Assembly: GCF_000382345.1 (NCBI RefSeq)
Contig: NZ_KB908076.1
Coordinates: 248,001 to 312,000, forward strand
Reading direction: 5' to 3'
DNA length: 64,000 nucleotides
Source of the DNA: Massilia niastensis DSM 21313
Lineage (GTDB): Bacteria > Pseudomonadota > Gammaproteobacteria > Burkholderiales > Burkholderiaceae_D
Positions 24,765-33,899 of this stretch are shown here, in pieces (the stretch's first letter is position 1; the number at the start of each line of letters is the position of its first letter). Made by a program: the position numbers and the translations under genes. The notes beneath the pieces were generated by a model. It was given only the letters and a program-made list of their open reading frames with translations. It was not told where the DNA came from and searched no databases.

Positions 24765-25867
24765 CAGATCACCACCAGTTCGCCTTCGATCGCGCCGGCC
24801 TGGTCGAGCGCCTGCAGGATCGCCATGATGTCGTCGGGCGAGGCGCCCAGGCTGTTGACCGTGTCGATGATGGCTTGCAGGCGCGCGCCCGCCGGCCAGC
24901 GGAACATCTGGCCCGAGCCCTGGTCGACCGACAGCTTCGATTCCGGCGTCACCGCGGTCTGGCCGCGCGAGAACGGGCCGGGCTGGCTGACGCGCGCGCT
25001 TTCCGAGATGATCACCTTGAGCGAGCCATGGGTGACGGCGGCCGCCTTCACGCGCAGGCCGTCGGCGATCACCACGGTGCCGGTGCGCGAATTGAACACG
25101 ACCTTCGGCACCTCGGCGCCGGCATCGACCGGCAGGTTGTTGAGCTTCGCGACGAAGGCCACGCGCTCGGTCGGGTTGTCTGGTGCGACCACTTCGATGC
25201 TGGTGCCATCGAGCGTGGTGGCGACCGGGCCGAAGCGCTGGTTGATCGCCTCCACCACGTTGGTCGCGGTCTCGAAGTGCGGCTGGCGCAGGCGCAGCAT
25301 GATCTGGGGGCGGGTTGCGAAGTCGCTCGCGATCTCGCGCTCGATCATGGCGCCGTTCGGGATGCGGCCGGTGGTCGGGGTGTTCACCGTCACCGAGGAA
25401 CCGCTCCTGCCGGTGGCGCTCAGGCCGCCGACCACCAGGTTGCCCTGGGCCAGCGCATAGGTCTCGTTGTCGGCCGCGCGCAGCTGGGTCAGGAGCAGGG
25501 TCCCGCCGCGCAGGCTCCTGGCGTCGCCCAGCGAGGAGACGGTGACGTCGATGCTCTGGCCGCGCCGGTAGCCGGGCGGGAAAACGGCCGACACCATCAC
25601 GGCGGCGACGTTCTTGTTCTTGGCGTCCTCGCCCTCGGGCAGCTTGACGCCGAACTGCTTGAGCATGTTGATCACCGACTGGCTGGCGAACTTGACCTGG
25701 GTCGAGTCGCCGCTGCCGTTCAGGCCGACCACCAGGCCGTAGCCGACCAGCGGGTTGTCGCGCACGCCCTCGACGCTGACCAGGTTGCGCAGCGCCTGCG
25801 CGGCGAAGGCGGGCAGGGTGGCTGCTGCGAGCAGGGCGCACAGGGCGCAGCGGGTGAACAGGTTCAT
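24764..25867 (-). CDS. flgI: flagellar P-ring protein FlgI
   Basis: Periplasmic protein that polymerises around the rod within the peptidoglycan layer. 367 residues. A signal peptide ([24 protein letters not shown]) is followed by the highly conserved [20 protein letters not shown]. The C-terminus [20 protein letters not shown] is also typical. It begins 7 bp after flgH and overlaps flgJ by one base. Confidence 0.95.
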   Translation of the reverse strand: MNLFTRCALCALLAAATLPAFAAQALRNLVSVEGVRDNPLVGYGLVVGLNGSGDSTQVKFASQSVINMLKQFGVKLPEGEDAKNKNVAAVMVSAVFPPGYRRGQSIDVTVSSLGDARSLRGGTLLLTQLRAADNETYALAQGNLVVGGLSATGRSGSSVTVNTPTTGRIPNGAMIEREIASDFATRPQIMLRLRQPHFETATNVVEAINQRFGPVATTLDGTSIEVVAPDNPTERVAFVAKLNNLPVDAGAEVPKVVFNSRTGTVVIADGLRVKAAAVTHGSLKVIISESARVSQPGPFSRGQTAVTPESKLSVDQGSGQMFRWPAGARLQAIIDTVNSLGASPDDIMAILQALDQAGAIEGELVVI

Positions 25868-25874
25868 GGTGTAC

Positions 25875-26522
25875 TCAGAAGGGCATCAGGGGGCTGTTGA
25901 AGAAGCGGGTCAGCCAGCCCGGCGAGTTGGCGTCGGCCAGCACGCCCTTGGCCGAGTAGGCGATGCGGGCGTTGGCCACGCGCAGCGACGAGACCTGGTT
26001 GTCGGCGTCGATGTCGGCCGCGCGCAGGTAGCCTTTCAGGCGCACGAATTCCTCGCCCTGGTTCAGCATCAGGTTCTTTTCGCCGGCCACGCGCAGGAGG
26101 CCATTGGGCAGCACTTCCTGCACGATCACGGTGAGCGCGCCGGACAGCGCGTTCTGCTGGGTGCTGGTGGCGTCGCCTTGGAAGTCGCGGTCGGCGGCGA
26201 TCTCGATGCCGGTCTTGCCGAAGGTCTTGCCGAGCACCCCGAGCGGCGCCACCGAGACCGCGGAACCCTTCGAGAAGCTGGTCCCGGCGCGCTTGCTGGC
26301 CTGGGTGGTCTCCTGCAGGATCACGGTCACCGCGTCGCCCACGCGGAAGGCGCGGCTGTCGGAAGTCAGCGAGATCGCGTCGCTGGTGAAGACGCCGCCG
26401 GACACGCCGCCGCGCGCCGCGCGCTGGACCGGCATCGGCTCGTCCTCGGGAATCGCGACCGGGGCGCGCGAGGCGCACCCGGCCAGCAGCAGTGCGGACA
26501 GCAGGGCGGCGCAGGCTTTCAT
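25875..26522 (-). CDS. flgH: flagellar L-ring lipoprotein FlgH
   Basis: Outer-membrane lipoprotein forming the L-ring. 215 residues. The signal peptide ends in the lipobox LAGC with Cys16 as the lipidated residue. Conserved strands include [20 protein letters not shown] and [20 protein letters not shown]. The ATG overlaps the flgG stop region by one base at 26522. Confidence 0.94.
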   Translation of the reverse strand: MKACAALLSALLLAGCASRAPVAIPEDEPMPVQRAARGGVSGGVFTSDAISLTSDSRAFRVGDAVTVILQETTQASKRAGTSFSKGSAVSVAPLGVLGKTFGKTGIEIAADRDFQGDATSTQQNALSGALTVIVQEVLPNGLLRVAGEKNLMLNQGEEFVRLKGYLRAADIDADNQVSSLRVANARIAYSAKGVLADANSPGWLTRFFNSPLMPF

Positions 26523-27307
26523 CAGCGCGCGGCCTGGGCCAGGTACTGCAGCATGTTGTCGGCGGCCGACAGCACCTTGGTGTTCATCTCGTAGGTGCGC
26601 TGGGCGGCGATCATGTCGACCATTTCCTCGACCACCTGCACGTTCGAGCCTTCCACCGCACCCTGCTTGAGCGTGCCGAAGGCGGCATCGCCCGGACGGC
26701 CCTCGTTCGGGGTGCCGCTGGCGCCGGTCTCCTGGAACAGGTTGCCGCCCAGCGCCAGCAGGCCGGCCGGGTTGATGAAGCTGGTCAGGGTCAGCTGGCC
26801 GACTTCGACCGGCTGGACCTGGCCCGGGATGGTGGCCGAGACCATGCCGTTGGCGCCGATGGTGAAGCCGCTGGCGTTGAGGGGAATCGTGATCTGCGGC
26901 ACCAGCGGCAGGCCCTGGGCATTGGTCAGGGTGCCGTTCTGGTCGACGCCCAGCTGGCCGGAGCGGGTATAGGCCGTCTCGCCGTTCGGACGACGCACCT
27001 GCAGGAAGCCGGCGCCGGAGATGGCGACGTCGAGCTGGCGGTCGGTGGTCTGGATGTTCCCGTCGCTGAATACCTTCTGGGTGCCGACCACGCGCGTGCC
27101 GTTCCCGAGCTGCACGCCGTTCGACACCGTGTTGTCGGCGTTCTGGGCGCCCGGCTGCGCATCGACCTGGTAGAACAGGTCCTCGAACACGACGCGGTCA
27201 CGCTTGAAGCCGACGGTGTTGACGTTGGCCAGATTGTTGGCGATCGCCTGCAGCTTGGCGTCCTGCGCCTGCACGCCGGTCTTGCTGATCCACATTGCTG
27301 GATTCAT
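26522..27307 (-). CDS. flgG: flagellar distal rod protein FlgG
   Basis: Forms the distal rod. 261 residues, the standard size. N-terminal MWISKTGVQAQDAKLQAIAN followed by NLANVNTVGFKRDRV and the C-terminal helix NVQVVEEMVDMIAAQRTYEM are family hallmarks. Upstream on the same strand lies flgF after 30 bp. Confidence 0.95.
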   Translation of the reverse strand: MNPAMWISKTGVQAQDAKLQAIANNLANVNTVGFKRDRVVFEDLFYQVDAQPGAQNADNTVSNGVQLGNGTRVVGTQKVFSDGNIQTTDRQLDVAISGAGFLQVRRPNGETAYTRSGQLGVDQNGTLTNAQGLPLVPQITIPLNASGFTIGANGMVSATIPGQVQPVEVGQLTLTSFINPAGLLALGGNLFQETGASGTPNEGRPGDAAFGTLKQGAVEGSNVQVVEEMVDMIAAQRTYEMNTKVLSAADNMLQYLAQAAR

Positions 27308-27337
27308 GCTTGCTCCTGTCTCGGTGTGACGGCGGCC

Positions 27338-28063
27338 TTAGCCGCCGATCAGGCGGTTGCCCGCCTCGTTCATGTTGTCGCTGGCCTTGAACAGCTTCAT
27401 CTGCATCTCGAAGCTGCGGTTCAGGCTCATCACGGCGACCATTTCCTCGATCGCCGACACGTTGCTGCCCTCCAGGGCGCGGCCGCGCACGGTGACGTTC
27501 GGATCGGCCGGCAGCGGGTCGCCGCCGCGCGGCACGATCAGGCCCGCCTCGTTCTTGGTCAGTTCCGCGCCCTCGGCGTTCACCAGGCGCAGGCGGTCGA
27601 CCACCTGCATCAGGGTGCCGCCTTCCGGCATGACCGAGATGGTGCCGTCGCCCGCGATGTCGACCGCGGTGTGCGGCGGCAGCACGATCGCGCCGCCTTC
27701 GCCCAGCAGCGCGCGGCCCTGGACCGAGAGCGCGCCGTCGGCGCCGATGTCGATCGCACCGGCGCGGGTATAGGCTTCGCCGTCGCCCCATTGCACCGCC
27801 AGGAAGCCGGCGCCGTTCAGGGCCACGTCGAGCGGACGGCCGGTCTCGCGCACCACGCCGGCGCGGGTCGAGATCGTGTCCGCCTCGGTCTTCGACAGGT
27901 GCACGTCGTCATAGCCGTAGCCGCCCAGCGCCTGCACCGAAGCCAGTTCGATATTCGCGCGAAAGCCCGGGGTGTCGGCATTGGCGAGGTTGTTCGCGCG
28001 TACCTGCTGGGCGCGCATGGTGCGCTCGGCGCCGCTGACGGCGGTGAAGATCAGCTTGTCCAT
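27338..28063 (-). CDS. flgF: flagellar proximal rod protein FlgF
   Basis: Proximal rod subunit, 241 residues. It has the rod/hook N-terminal motif RANNLANADTPGFRANIELA and the C-terminal NVSAIEEMVAVMSLNRSFEM. It sits between flgE (4 bp upstream) and flgG. Confidence 0.93.
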   Translation of the reverse strand: MDKLIFTAVSGAERTMRAQQVRANNLANADTPGFRANIELASVQALGGYGYDDVHLSKTEADTISTRAGVVRETGRPLDVALNGAGFLAVQWGDGEAYTRAGAIDIGADGALSVQGRALLGEGGAIVLPPHTAVDIAGDGTISVMPEGGTLMQVVDRLRLVNAEGAELTKNEAGLIVPRGGDPLPADPNVTVRGRALEGSNVSAIEEMVAVMSLNRSFEMQMKLFKASDNMNEAGNRLIGG

Positions 28064-28067
28064 GTGC

Positions 28068-29258
28068 TTACAGCGCCTGCATCAGGGCCTGCATCATCTG
28101 GTTCTCGGCGGTGATGACCTTCGAGTTGGCCTGGTAGTTGCGCTGCGAGGTCATCAGGCCGACCAGTTCCGCGGTGATGTCGACGTTCGAGCCTTCCAGC
28201 GAGCTGGTGGCGAGCTTGCCGCCCAGGCCCACGCCCGGCGTGGTGTACAGCGGATCGCCCGAGCTGTTGTTGGCGACCCAGCTGGTGTCGTTGATCGAGG
28301 TCAGGTTGCCTTCGCTGGCGAAGGTGGCGAGCGCCAGGGTGCCGACGATCTGGCGCTGGTCGTTGCTGTACTTGGCCACCACCGAGCCGTCCGCCGCCAG
28401 GTCCACGCCCAGGAAACTGCCCGACGGGTAGCCGTCGGGGCGGTTGGTGGTGGTGTTGGCTTCGCCGGCGAACTGGGTGGTGCCGGTATAGTCGATCGCG
28501 AAATTGATCGGGCCCGCGCCGTTGGTCGGGGTCAGGGTCAGGGGCGTGGTCGGGATGCCGGCCGGCAGCTGGCCGTTGGCGCCGAAGCTCAGGTTCCTGG
28601 TCGCCGCGAGCGGGGCTCCGCCATCGAAGGCGTAATGCACGGTCACGGTATTGGCCGGGGCCGCGGCCTTGACGAAATACTGCGACACGGTATGCTCGCC
28701 GCCGAGCGCGTCATAGACGACCGACTGCTTCACCATGTTATAGGTATTCGCGTTGGCGGGGTCGAACGGCAGGGCCGGCGCCGTCCAGTCGGCCGACAGG
28801 TTGCCGACGTAGCTGACCCTGGTGCTGGCCACGGCCGGGATCTGGCCGGTCGGGATCCTGATGTCGCCCATCGGGCCCTGCACGCCGTTCACGGTCGGGC
28901 CATAGCCCTGCGCGCGGCGGCCGCTGGCGTCGATCAGGTAGCCGTCCTTGCTCGGCTCGAAGATGCCGACCCGGGTGTACGAGAGCACGCCCTGGCTGTC
29001 GCGGCCGACGAAGAAGCCGCGGCCCTGGATCGACGCGTCCAGGCCGCGCCCGGTGCCGATCGCGCTGCCGTTGCGGCCGATGTTCTGGGTGACCGAGCCG
29101 ATCTGCACGCCATTCGCCTGCTCGCCGGCATACACCGACGAGAAGTTGGCGCGGCTGCTCTTGAAGCCGTAGGTGCCGGCGTTGGCGATGTTGTGCGAGA
29201 CGGATTCCAGCTGCTCGTTGATGGCCTGGATGCCGGACAGGGCGATGTTGAAGCTCAT
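28068..29258 (-). CDS. flgE: flagellar hook protein FlgE
   Basis: Subunit of the hook, the universal joint. 396 residues, typical for 400-residue-class hooks. It opens MSFNIALSGIQAINEQLESV with SHNIANAGTYGFKSSRANF, and closes with the helix GLMTSQRNYQANSKVITAEN. The middle Thr/Ala/Gly-rich region forms the surface domains. It follows flgD by 11 bp. Confidence 0.95.
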   Translation of the reverse strand: MSFNIALSGIQAINEQLESVSHNIANAGTYGFKSSRANFSSVYAGEQANGVQIGSVTQNIGRNGSAIGTGRGLDASIQGRGFFVGRDSQGVLSYTRVGIFEPSKDGYLIDASGRRAQGYGPTVNGVQGPMGDIRIPTGQIPAVASTRVSYVGNLSADWTAPALPFDPANANTYNMVKQSVVYDALGGEHTVSQYFVKAAAPANTVTVHYAFDGGAPLAATRNLSFGANGQLPAGIPTTPLTLTPTNGAGPINFAIDYTGTTQFAGEANTTTNRPDGYPSGSFLGVDLAADGSVVAKYSNDQRQIVGTLALATFASEGNLTSINDTSWVANNSSGDPLYTTPGVGLGGKLATSSLEGSNVDITAELVGLMTSQRNYQANSKVITAENQMMQALMQAL

Positions 29259-29269
29259 GGTGACTCCTT

Positions 29270-29971
29270 TCAGTGATCCGTGGACAGGGCCGCCATCCGG
29301 GCCGCCGTGGTCTTGCCTTTGAAACCAGTAATCTTTTCGGGGTCGACGTCGCCGATGCCCGCGACCTGCAGCAGGACGCCGCCGCTGGCGGACACGCGCA
29401 CGCTGTCCAGGCGGCCGTTGACTTCGACGGCCGGCTTGGTGCCGTCCGAGGCGATCGCCTTGATGCCGTAGTTCCCCGGCGGCAGGCCGAGCGCCGCCGG
29501 GTCGATCGTGAACGCCAGCGCGCCCGGGCCGTGCGAGGGCAGGTCGATCTTGTGCTCCTTGCCGTCGACGCCGGTCAGCACCAGCTGGGTCAGGTTGCTG
29601 GCGCCTTCCAGCTGCACGCTGCCCGAGATCTTGCCCTCGCCCAGGCGCACCTTCTCCGTCGCCACTGAGACTTCGGTGCCGACCTGGCCGCCCATCGCCA
29701 GCACCTGCAGGTTCTGCAGCATGCTGGCGCTGGCGGCGGTGGTCTGCGCCAGGTTCTCCAGGGCCTCGGTCTGCGACAGCTGCGTCAGCTGGCTGACGAA
29801 CTGGCTCGGGTCGCTCGGCGACAGCGGATCCTGGTTGCGGATCTGCGCCACCAGCAGCTTGGTGAACAGGTCGCGGTTCTCGTTGACCGGCGCGTGGGTG
29901 ACGACCTGGTCGTCCGTGGTCCTGGGCGCGGCGGAAGGGGGGAAGTTGTAGCTGCTGTTGGTGGTGCTCAT
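29270..29971 (-). CDS. flgD: hook assembly scaffold FlgD
   Basis: Hook cap protein required for FlgE polymerisation. 233 residues. The conserved N-terminal region includes LFTKLLVAQIRNQDPLSPSD and QFVSQLTQLSQTEALENL; the rest is a FlgD Ig/tudor-like domain (about 90-220). It starts 3 bp downstream of flgC. Confidence 0.94.
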   Translation of the reverse strand: MSTTNSSYNFPPSAAPRTTDDQVVTHAPVNENRDLFTKLLVAQIRNQDPLSPSDPSQFVSQLTQLSQTEALENLAQTTAASASMLQNLQVLAMGGQVGTEVSVATEKVRLGEGKISGSVQLEGASNLTQLVLTGVDGKEHKIDLPSHGPGALAFTIDPAALGLPPGNYGIKAIASDGTKPAVEVNGRLDSVRVSASGGVLLQVAGIGDVDPEKITGFKGKTTAARMAALSTDH

Positions 29972-29974
29972 GCC

Positions 29975-30382
29975 TCAGGCCTCGCCCAGTTTCAGCAGCG
30001 ACTGCTGCATCGATTTGATCCGGCCCATCACTTCGACGTTGGTCTCGAAGGCGCGCGAGGCGGCCATCATGTCCGCCATCTCGGCCACTTCGTTGACGTT
30101 CGCGTAGTACACCATGCCGTCGGCGTCGGCCAGCGGATTGTCCGGCTCGTGGACCCGGCGCAGCGGCTCGCTCGACTGCACCACGTCCAGCACCTGGACC
30201 CGCGCCACGCCCTGCTCGCCGACCATGGCGGCGAACACCGGCTTGCGGGCCCGAAAAGCCTCGGCTTCGGAACCGGCGACGGCGTTGGCGTTGGCCAGGT
30301 TGCTGGCGATCGTGTTCAGGCGCACGGTCTGGGCCGCCATGGCCGAACCGGCGATCAGGGAGATGTCTTTGAAGGAACCCAT
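29975..30382 (-). CDS. flgC: flagellar proximal rod protein FlgC
   Basis: 135 residues with the rod motif NTIASNLANANAVAGSEAEA and the C-terminal helix MAASRAFETNVEVMGRIKSM. The gene is 2 bp downstream of flgB. Confidence 0.94.
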   Translation of the reverse strand: MGSFKDISLIAGSAMAAQTVRLNTIASNLANANAVAGSEAEAFRARKPVFAAMVGEQGVARVQVLDVVQSSEPLRRVHEPDNPLADADGMVYYANVNEVAEMADMMAASRAFETNVEVMGRIKSMQQSLLKLGEA

Positions 30383-30384
30383 GC

Positions 30385-30744
30385 TTATTGTCCGTTGATG
30401 GCTTTGGCCAGGCCGCGCAGCTTCATGTTGATGAAGGTCAGGCTGGTCTGGAAATCGGAAGCGTTCTGCGAGAACGCGGCCTGCTCGACGCCGATCTCGA
30501 CGGTGTTGCCGTCGGCGCTGGGGTGGTAGGGCACGCGGTACAGCGGGCCGTCTTCCGACAAGGTCGGCGCGCCCGCCTCGAGGTCGAACCGTTCCTGCAG
30601 CGCTTGCGCGAAGTCGATGTCGCGCGCCGTGTAGCCGGGCGTGCTTTCATTGGCGATGTTCGACGCCAGCACCCGCGTGCGCTCGGCGCGCAGGTGCAGG
30701 GCGTCGTCGTGCACGCCCAGGGCTTCCTTGAAATTTATCGACAT
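30385..30744 (-). CDS. flgB: flagellar proximal rod protein FlgB
   Basis: First gene of the flgBCDEFGHIJKL operon, 119 residues. It has the rod-type motif RVLASNIANESTPGYTARDI. The C-terminus, ASDFQTSLTFINMKLRGLAK, corresponds to the FlgB terminal helix. A good ribosome-binding site (GGAGG) precedes the ATG. It is divergent from flgA across 75 bp that must hold both promoters. Confidence 0.94.
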   Translation of the reverse strand: MSINFKEALGVHDDALHLRAERTRVLASNIANESTPGYTARDIDFAQALQERFDLEAGAPTLSEDGPLYRVPYHPSADGNTVEIGVEQAAFSQNASDFQTSLTFINMKLRGLAKAINGQ

Positions 30745-30819
30745 GGCAATCCTCCGTCGGTGATCTGCAGCGTGTGTTTTGAGTAGAATGGGTCTTCTTC
30801 GACGCGACCCGTATTTACA
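30745..30819. promoter_or_regulatory. divergent flgB / flgA promoter region
   Basis: 75 bp between divergent genes. A TAGAAT at 30784-30789 could serve as a -10 for flgA, but no -35 fits. No clear sigma-28 or sigma-54 signature is visible. Confidence 0.3.
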
Positions 30820-31524
30820 ATGATGTCTTTCCGTACGGCAATTTTTGTTATTGTAACCTCTCTTTTCGCTCCTGCGTCAGGGGCGGCGCAAACTCTTGCG
30901 GCGGAAGTGGAGGAGGCTGCGCGTAACTTTCTGGACAGGCAGGCGGCCGCCAGCGGGCTGCGCGAGCCCAGGTTCGAGCTGAGCGTCGTCACCTCGCGTG
31001 CGGCGCCGCCCTGCAGCGTCGCGCCCGCGATCGAGGCCCTCGACACGCGCCAGCCGGCGCGCACGCGCTTCGTCGCGCGCTGCCCCGATGGACGCGGTTG
31101 GCGCCACGAGTTCGTGGTACGGGCGCGCATCTCGGCCGAGGTCGCGGTCACGGCCGCGCCGGTGGCCGCCAACCAGCAGCTGGCGGAATCCGACCTGGCC
31201 CTGGAACGGCGCGACATCACCCACACGCCGGACGCGGTCGCGCCCGCGCAGGCGGTCGGCAGGAGCAGCCGGCGCAGCCTGCGGGCGGGCGAGGTGCTGC
31301 GCGCCAGCCAGCTGGCGGCGCCCCTGGTGGTCAAGCGCGGCGACCAGGTGCTGATGGTGGCGCGCCACGAGGGCGTCGAGGTCAGCATGGCGGGCGAGGC
31401 GCTCGACGCCGGCGCGCACGGCGCCGTGGTCCGGGTGCGCAATGCGGCCAGCGGACAGGTGGTGCGCATGCGCGTGGCGGGCGCGGGCACCGTCGAACCG
31501 GTCGACCAGCCCATCACTCGCTAG
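30820..31524 (+). CDS. flgA: P-ring assembly chaperone FlgA
   Basis: Periplasmic chaperone for FlgI. 234 residues with an N-terminal signal peptide (MMSFRTAIFVIVTSLFAPAS). An SAF domain follows in the C-terminal half, with AVTAAPVAANQQLAESDLAL and VVKRGDQVLMVARHEGVEV. Two adjacent ATG codons (30820 and 30823) are equally possible starts. It is the only plus-strand gene in this part of the cluster; its end overlaps the end of the convergent hydrolase gene by 11 bp. Confidence 0.93.
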   Translation: MMSFRTAIFVIVTSLFAPASGAAQTLAAEVEEAARNFLDRQAAASGLREPRFELSVVTSRAAPPCSVAPAIEALDTRQPARTRFVARCPDGRGWRHEFVVRARISAEVAVTAAPVAANQQLAESDLALERRDITHTPDAVAPAQAVGRSSRRSLRAGEVLRASQLAAPLVVKRGDQVLMVARHEGVEVSMAGEALDAGAHGAVVRVRNAASGQVVRMRVAGAGTVEPVDQPITR

Positions 31525-32233
31525 TTCCCTGCAGTTGCGCGGCCAGGCGGGCCAGCTTGGCCGCATAGGCCGGGTCGGTGGCATAGCCGCCGCGCGCCAG
31601 TCCCTGGGCGAAGGCCGCCGCATCGCTGCCGGCGCCGAGCGCGCCGCGATAGCGCGGATTGTCGATCAACAGCTGCGCATAGTCGCGGAAGGCGCTGGCC
31701 TGGTCCGGGTAGGCGCGGAAACGCTCGCGCGTCGCCAGCTTTTCGCCGTTCACGTATTCCGTGGTGGCCGCTTCGCTCACCGCGCCTTCCCAGTTGCCGC
31801 CCGTCTTGATCCCGAACAGGTTGTGGCTGGCGGCGCCGTCGCCGGTGCGCAGCAGGCGCTGGCCCCAGCCCGATTCCAGCGCGGCGTGGGCCGACACCAG
31901 TTCCGGCGCCACGCCCAGTTTGTCGGCGGCCTCGCGCGCCCAGGGAGCGATGCTTTCCAGGAAGGCCTGCTGCTGGGGCGAGTCGGGGCCGGCGCCGCCA
32001 GGCGCCAGCAGTCCCGCCGCGCGCGCACGCCACACGCTGCCTTCGGCGCTGAGCGTGGAAGCAGCGGTGCTCCCGGCGTCGCCCTGCCGGATGTAGTGCT
32101 CCACCTCGTCGCGCAGCTCGCCGAACAGGCGGCCGAAACCGGCGTCGCCGCCTTTCATGGCCGCGGTGGGCCGGGTGGCGCTGGTGGGCGCGAGCGGCCC
32201 GATGCGGGCGGCGGAGGGTTCAGCGCGGCTCAT
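31514..32233 (-). CDS. flagellum-associated peptidoglycan hydrolase, the separated FlgJ C-terminal domain
   Basis: 239 residues. Residues about 90-235 are a glucosaminidase (PF01832) domain of the FlgJ type. It has LVSAHAALESGWGQRLLR with the predicted catalytic Glu120, then NLFGIKTGGNWEG, TTEYVNGEKLATRERFRAYP and DNPRYRGALG. The N-terminal 90 residues are low complexity with no rod-cap domain and no obvious signal peptide. It may therefore leave through the flagellar export gate, as FlgJ does. The ATG at 32233 with GAGGAG upstream is preferred to 32251. It is the last gene of the motAB-flgMN operon. Confidence 0.85.
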   Translation of the reverse strand: MSRAEPSAARIGPLAPTSATRPTAAMKGGDAGFGRLFGELRDEVEHYIRQGDAGSTAASTLSAEGSVWRARAAGLLAPGGAGPDSPQQQAFLESIAPWAREAADKLGVAPELVSAHAALESGWGQRLLRTGDGAASHNLFGIKTGGNWEGAVSEAATTEYVNGEKLATRERFRAYPDQASAFRDYAQLLIDNPRYRGALGAGSDAAAFAQGLARGGYATDPAYAAKLARLAAQLQGTSE

Positions 32234-32648
32234 AGATCTGCTCCTCGCCATGCAGCACGCGCTGCATCACCGAATACTGTTCCGCCAGCAGCGCGCCATT
32301 GCGGCTGGTGGCTTCCTTGCAGGCGCGGACGATCCGTTCCAGTTCGCCCCAAGCGGATGCGATCGCGCCGCGCGCGGCCGGCGCCAGGCTGGCGAAGTAC
32401 TGGTCCATCGTGGCCTGCGGGCCGAGCAGGGCGCGCACCAGGGCGAGGCGCTGCCGGCGCCGCGCGTCGATCGCGTCGAGCAGTGGCGAGAGTTCCGCCG
32501 CCAGCGCCGCCAGTTCGGCGCTGCGGTGGCGCACGGCGGCGTCGAACTGGCGTTCCAGCAGGGCGAACACGGCCGAGCTGTCGATCAGGTCGGCCTGCAC
32601 GTCGTCGAGCAGCCGTGCATTGGCCTGCTGGCGGGTCATCTTGGTCAT
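32220..32648 (-). CDS. flgN: FlgN-type export chaperone for FlgK and FlgL
   Basis: 142 residues, all helical, in the FlgN superfamily. Visible features are FALLERQFDAAVRHRSAELA near the start and the terminal helix SRNGALLAEQYSVMQRVLHG. Position one base after flgM confirms it. It overlaps the downstream hydrolase gene by 14 bp. Confidence 0.82.
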   Translation of the reverse strand: MTKMTRQQANARLLDDVQADLIDSSAVFALLERQFDAAVRHRSAELAALAAELSPLLDAIDARRRQRLALVRALLGPQATMDQYFASLAPAARGAIASAWGELERIVRACKEATSRNGALLAEQYSVMQRVLHGEEQIYEPR

Positions 32649-32649
32649 G

Positions 32650-32946
32650 TCAGCGGCTCCCGTGGAATTTCTGGATCAGGCCGGCCAGGCGCGCCGGGTC
32701 GAACGGCAGTTCGCCGCGCGCCAGCGCATCGCGCAGTTCGGCCACCCGGGCGGCGTCGAAGTCCGGCAGCGCGCGCAGCGCTTCGCTGGCGGGTTTCAGC
32801 ACTTCCGACTGCAGCGCGGCAGCCGGGGCTCCCGCCGGCGCGGGCTGGGCCGGCGCGCTCGCGGGCTGGGCGCCAGGGGTCACGGTCGAGACGGGGGATC
32901 CGGTAATTTTCATGCGGTGGGCTCGGGTTTTCGATTGGATCGTCAT
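32650..32946 (-). CDS. flgM: anti-sigma-28 factor FlgM
   Basis: Holds FliA inactive until the hook is complete and FlgM is exported. 98 residues from the ATGA-coupled start at 32946. An alternative start at 32913 would give 87 residues and a more typical FlgM N-terminus. The disordered Ala/Pro-rich first half and the sigma-binding C-terminal helices (ARVAELRDALARGELPFDP, then LAGLIQKFH) match the family. It sits in the same operon as its target fliA, five genes along. Confidence 0.82.
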   Translation of the reverse strand: MTIQSKTRAHRMKITGSPVSTVTPGAQPASAPAQPAPAGAPAAALQSEVLKPASEALRALPDFDAARVAELRDALARGELPFDPARLAGLIQKFHGSR

Positions 32947-33899
32947 GGCTGGTCCGGCAATTGGCGGCGCAGTTCTTCCAGGGCTGCCGCATTCGGCATG
33001 CTGACCGACGCGTCCTTGCCCAGCGCCTGGCTCGGGCCCGGTGCGCCGAACATCGCGGACACCGCGCGCGCCTGGGCGCTGGTCAGGATCATGAGTTCGA
33101 TGCGGCGGTTCACGCCCGCCAGCGGTTCCTTGGGGTCGAGCGGACCGCGGTCGGCCATGCCGACCACCTGCAGCACGCTGTCGGCGCGCATGCCGCCGCC
33201 CAGCAGTTCGGCGCGCGCCGCCAGCGCGCGGTCGGTCGACAGCGCCCAGTTCGAGTAGCCGCCCGCATCGGGTCCGGCGAAGCGCGACGAGTCGGTATGG
33301 CCGATGACCAGCATCTGGTTCTTCATCCGGGCGAACAGGGGTCCCATCTTGCGCAGCAGGCGCGCGAAGCGGCCGGTCGGCAGCGCGCTGCCGCGCATGA
33401 ACATGCCCTGGCGCTCGGTGTCGTGCAACATCACGCGCAAGCCATAGGGGGTGACCACGGTGGCCAGGTTCGAGGCCAGGCCGGCATCCAGACTGAGTTC
33501 GGCCAGCGCCTTCGACAGCGCCGCCAGGTCGGACGGCGACTCGTAGGCCACGCGCGGCGCGCTCGGGCTACCCGGGCCCTGGTTGCCGCTGGTGCCGGCG
33601 ATGGGCAGCTCGAAGCGTTCGATCATGCTGCCTGCCGGTTCCGCCGCGATCTGCGGCTTGGCGCCGAGGCCTTCGAGCATGCCGCTGTCGGTGGCGTCGC
33701 GCACGATCTTCTTCAGGTTCTGCTGTTCGCGCGCGGCGATCAGCCACAGCACCAGGAACAGGGCCATCAGCGCGAGGCAGAAGTCGGCGAACGCCACCTT
33801 CCAGGCGCCGCCATGCTCGTCGTGCTGGTGCCGGCCGCCGCCGCGCTTGACGATCGTGGATTCGTGCTTTTCGATCAGTTTCGACATCGGACCCGTCAT
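32943..33899 (-). CDS. motB: flagellar stator protein MotB (LafU-like)
   Basis: Inner-membrane stator subunit that anchors to peptidoglycan and carries the proton-binding Asp. 318 residues. A single membrane helix contains AFADFCLALMALFLVLWL with Asp39 as the conserved ion-binding residue, next to the plug region. An OmpA-like domain follows (about 170-285, LVIGHTDSSRF and SNWALSTDRALAARAELL). The start at 33899 overlaps the motA stop (ATGA); 33887 is an alternative. The extended frame upstream is a shadow of motA. Confidence 0.93.
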   Translation of the reverse strand: MTGPMSKLIEKHESTIVKRGGGRHQHDEHGGAWKVAFADFCLALMALFLVLWLIAAREQQNLKKIVRDATDSGMLEGLGAKPQIAAEPAGSMIERFELPIAGTSGNQGPGSPSAPRVAYESPSDLAALSKALAELSLDAGLASNLATVVTPYGLRVMLHDTERQGMFMRGSALPTGRFARLLRKMGPLFARMKNQMLVIGHTDSSRFAGPDAGGYSNWALSTDRALAARAELLGGGMRADSVLQVVGMADRGPLDPKEPLAGVNRRIELMILTSAQARAVSAMFGAPGPSQALGKDASVSMPNAAALEELRRQLPDQP

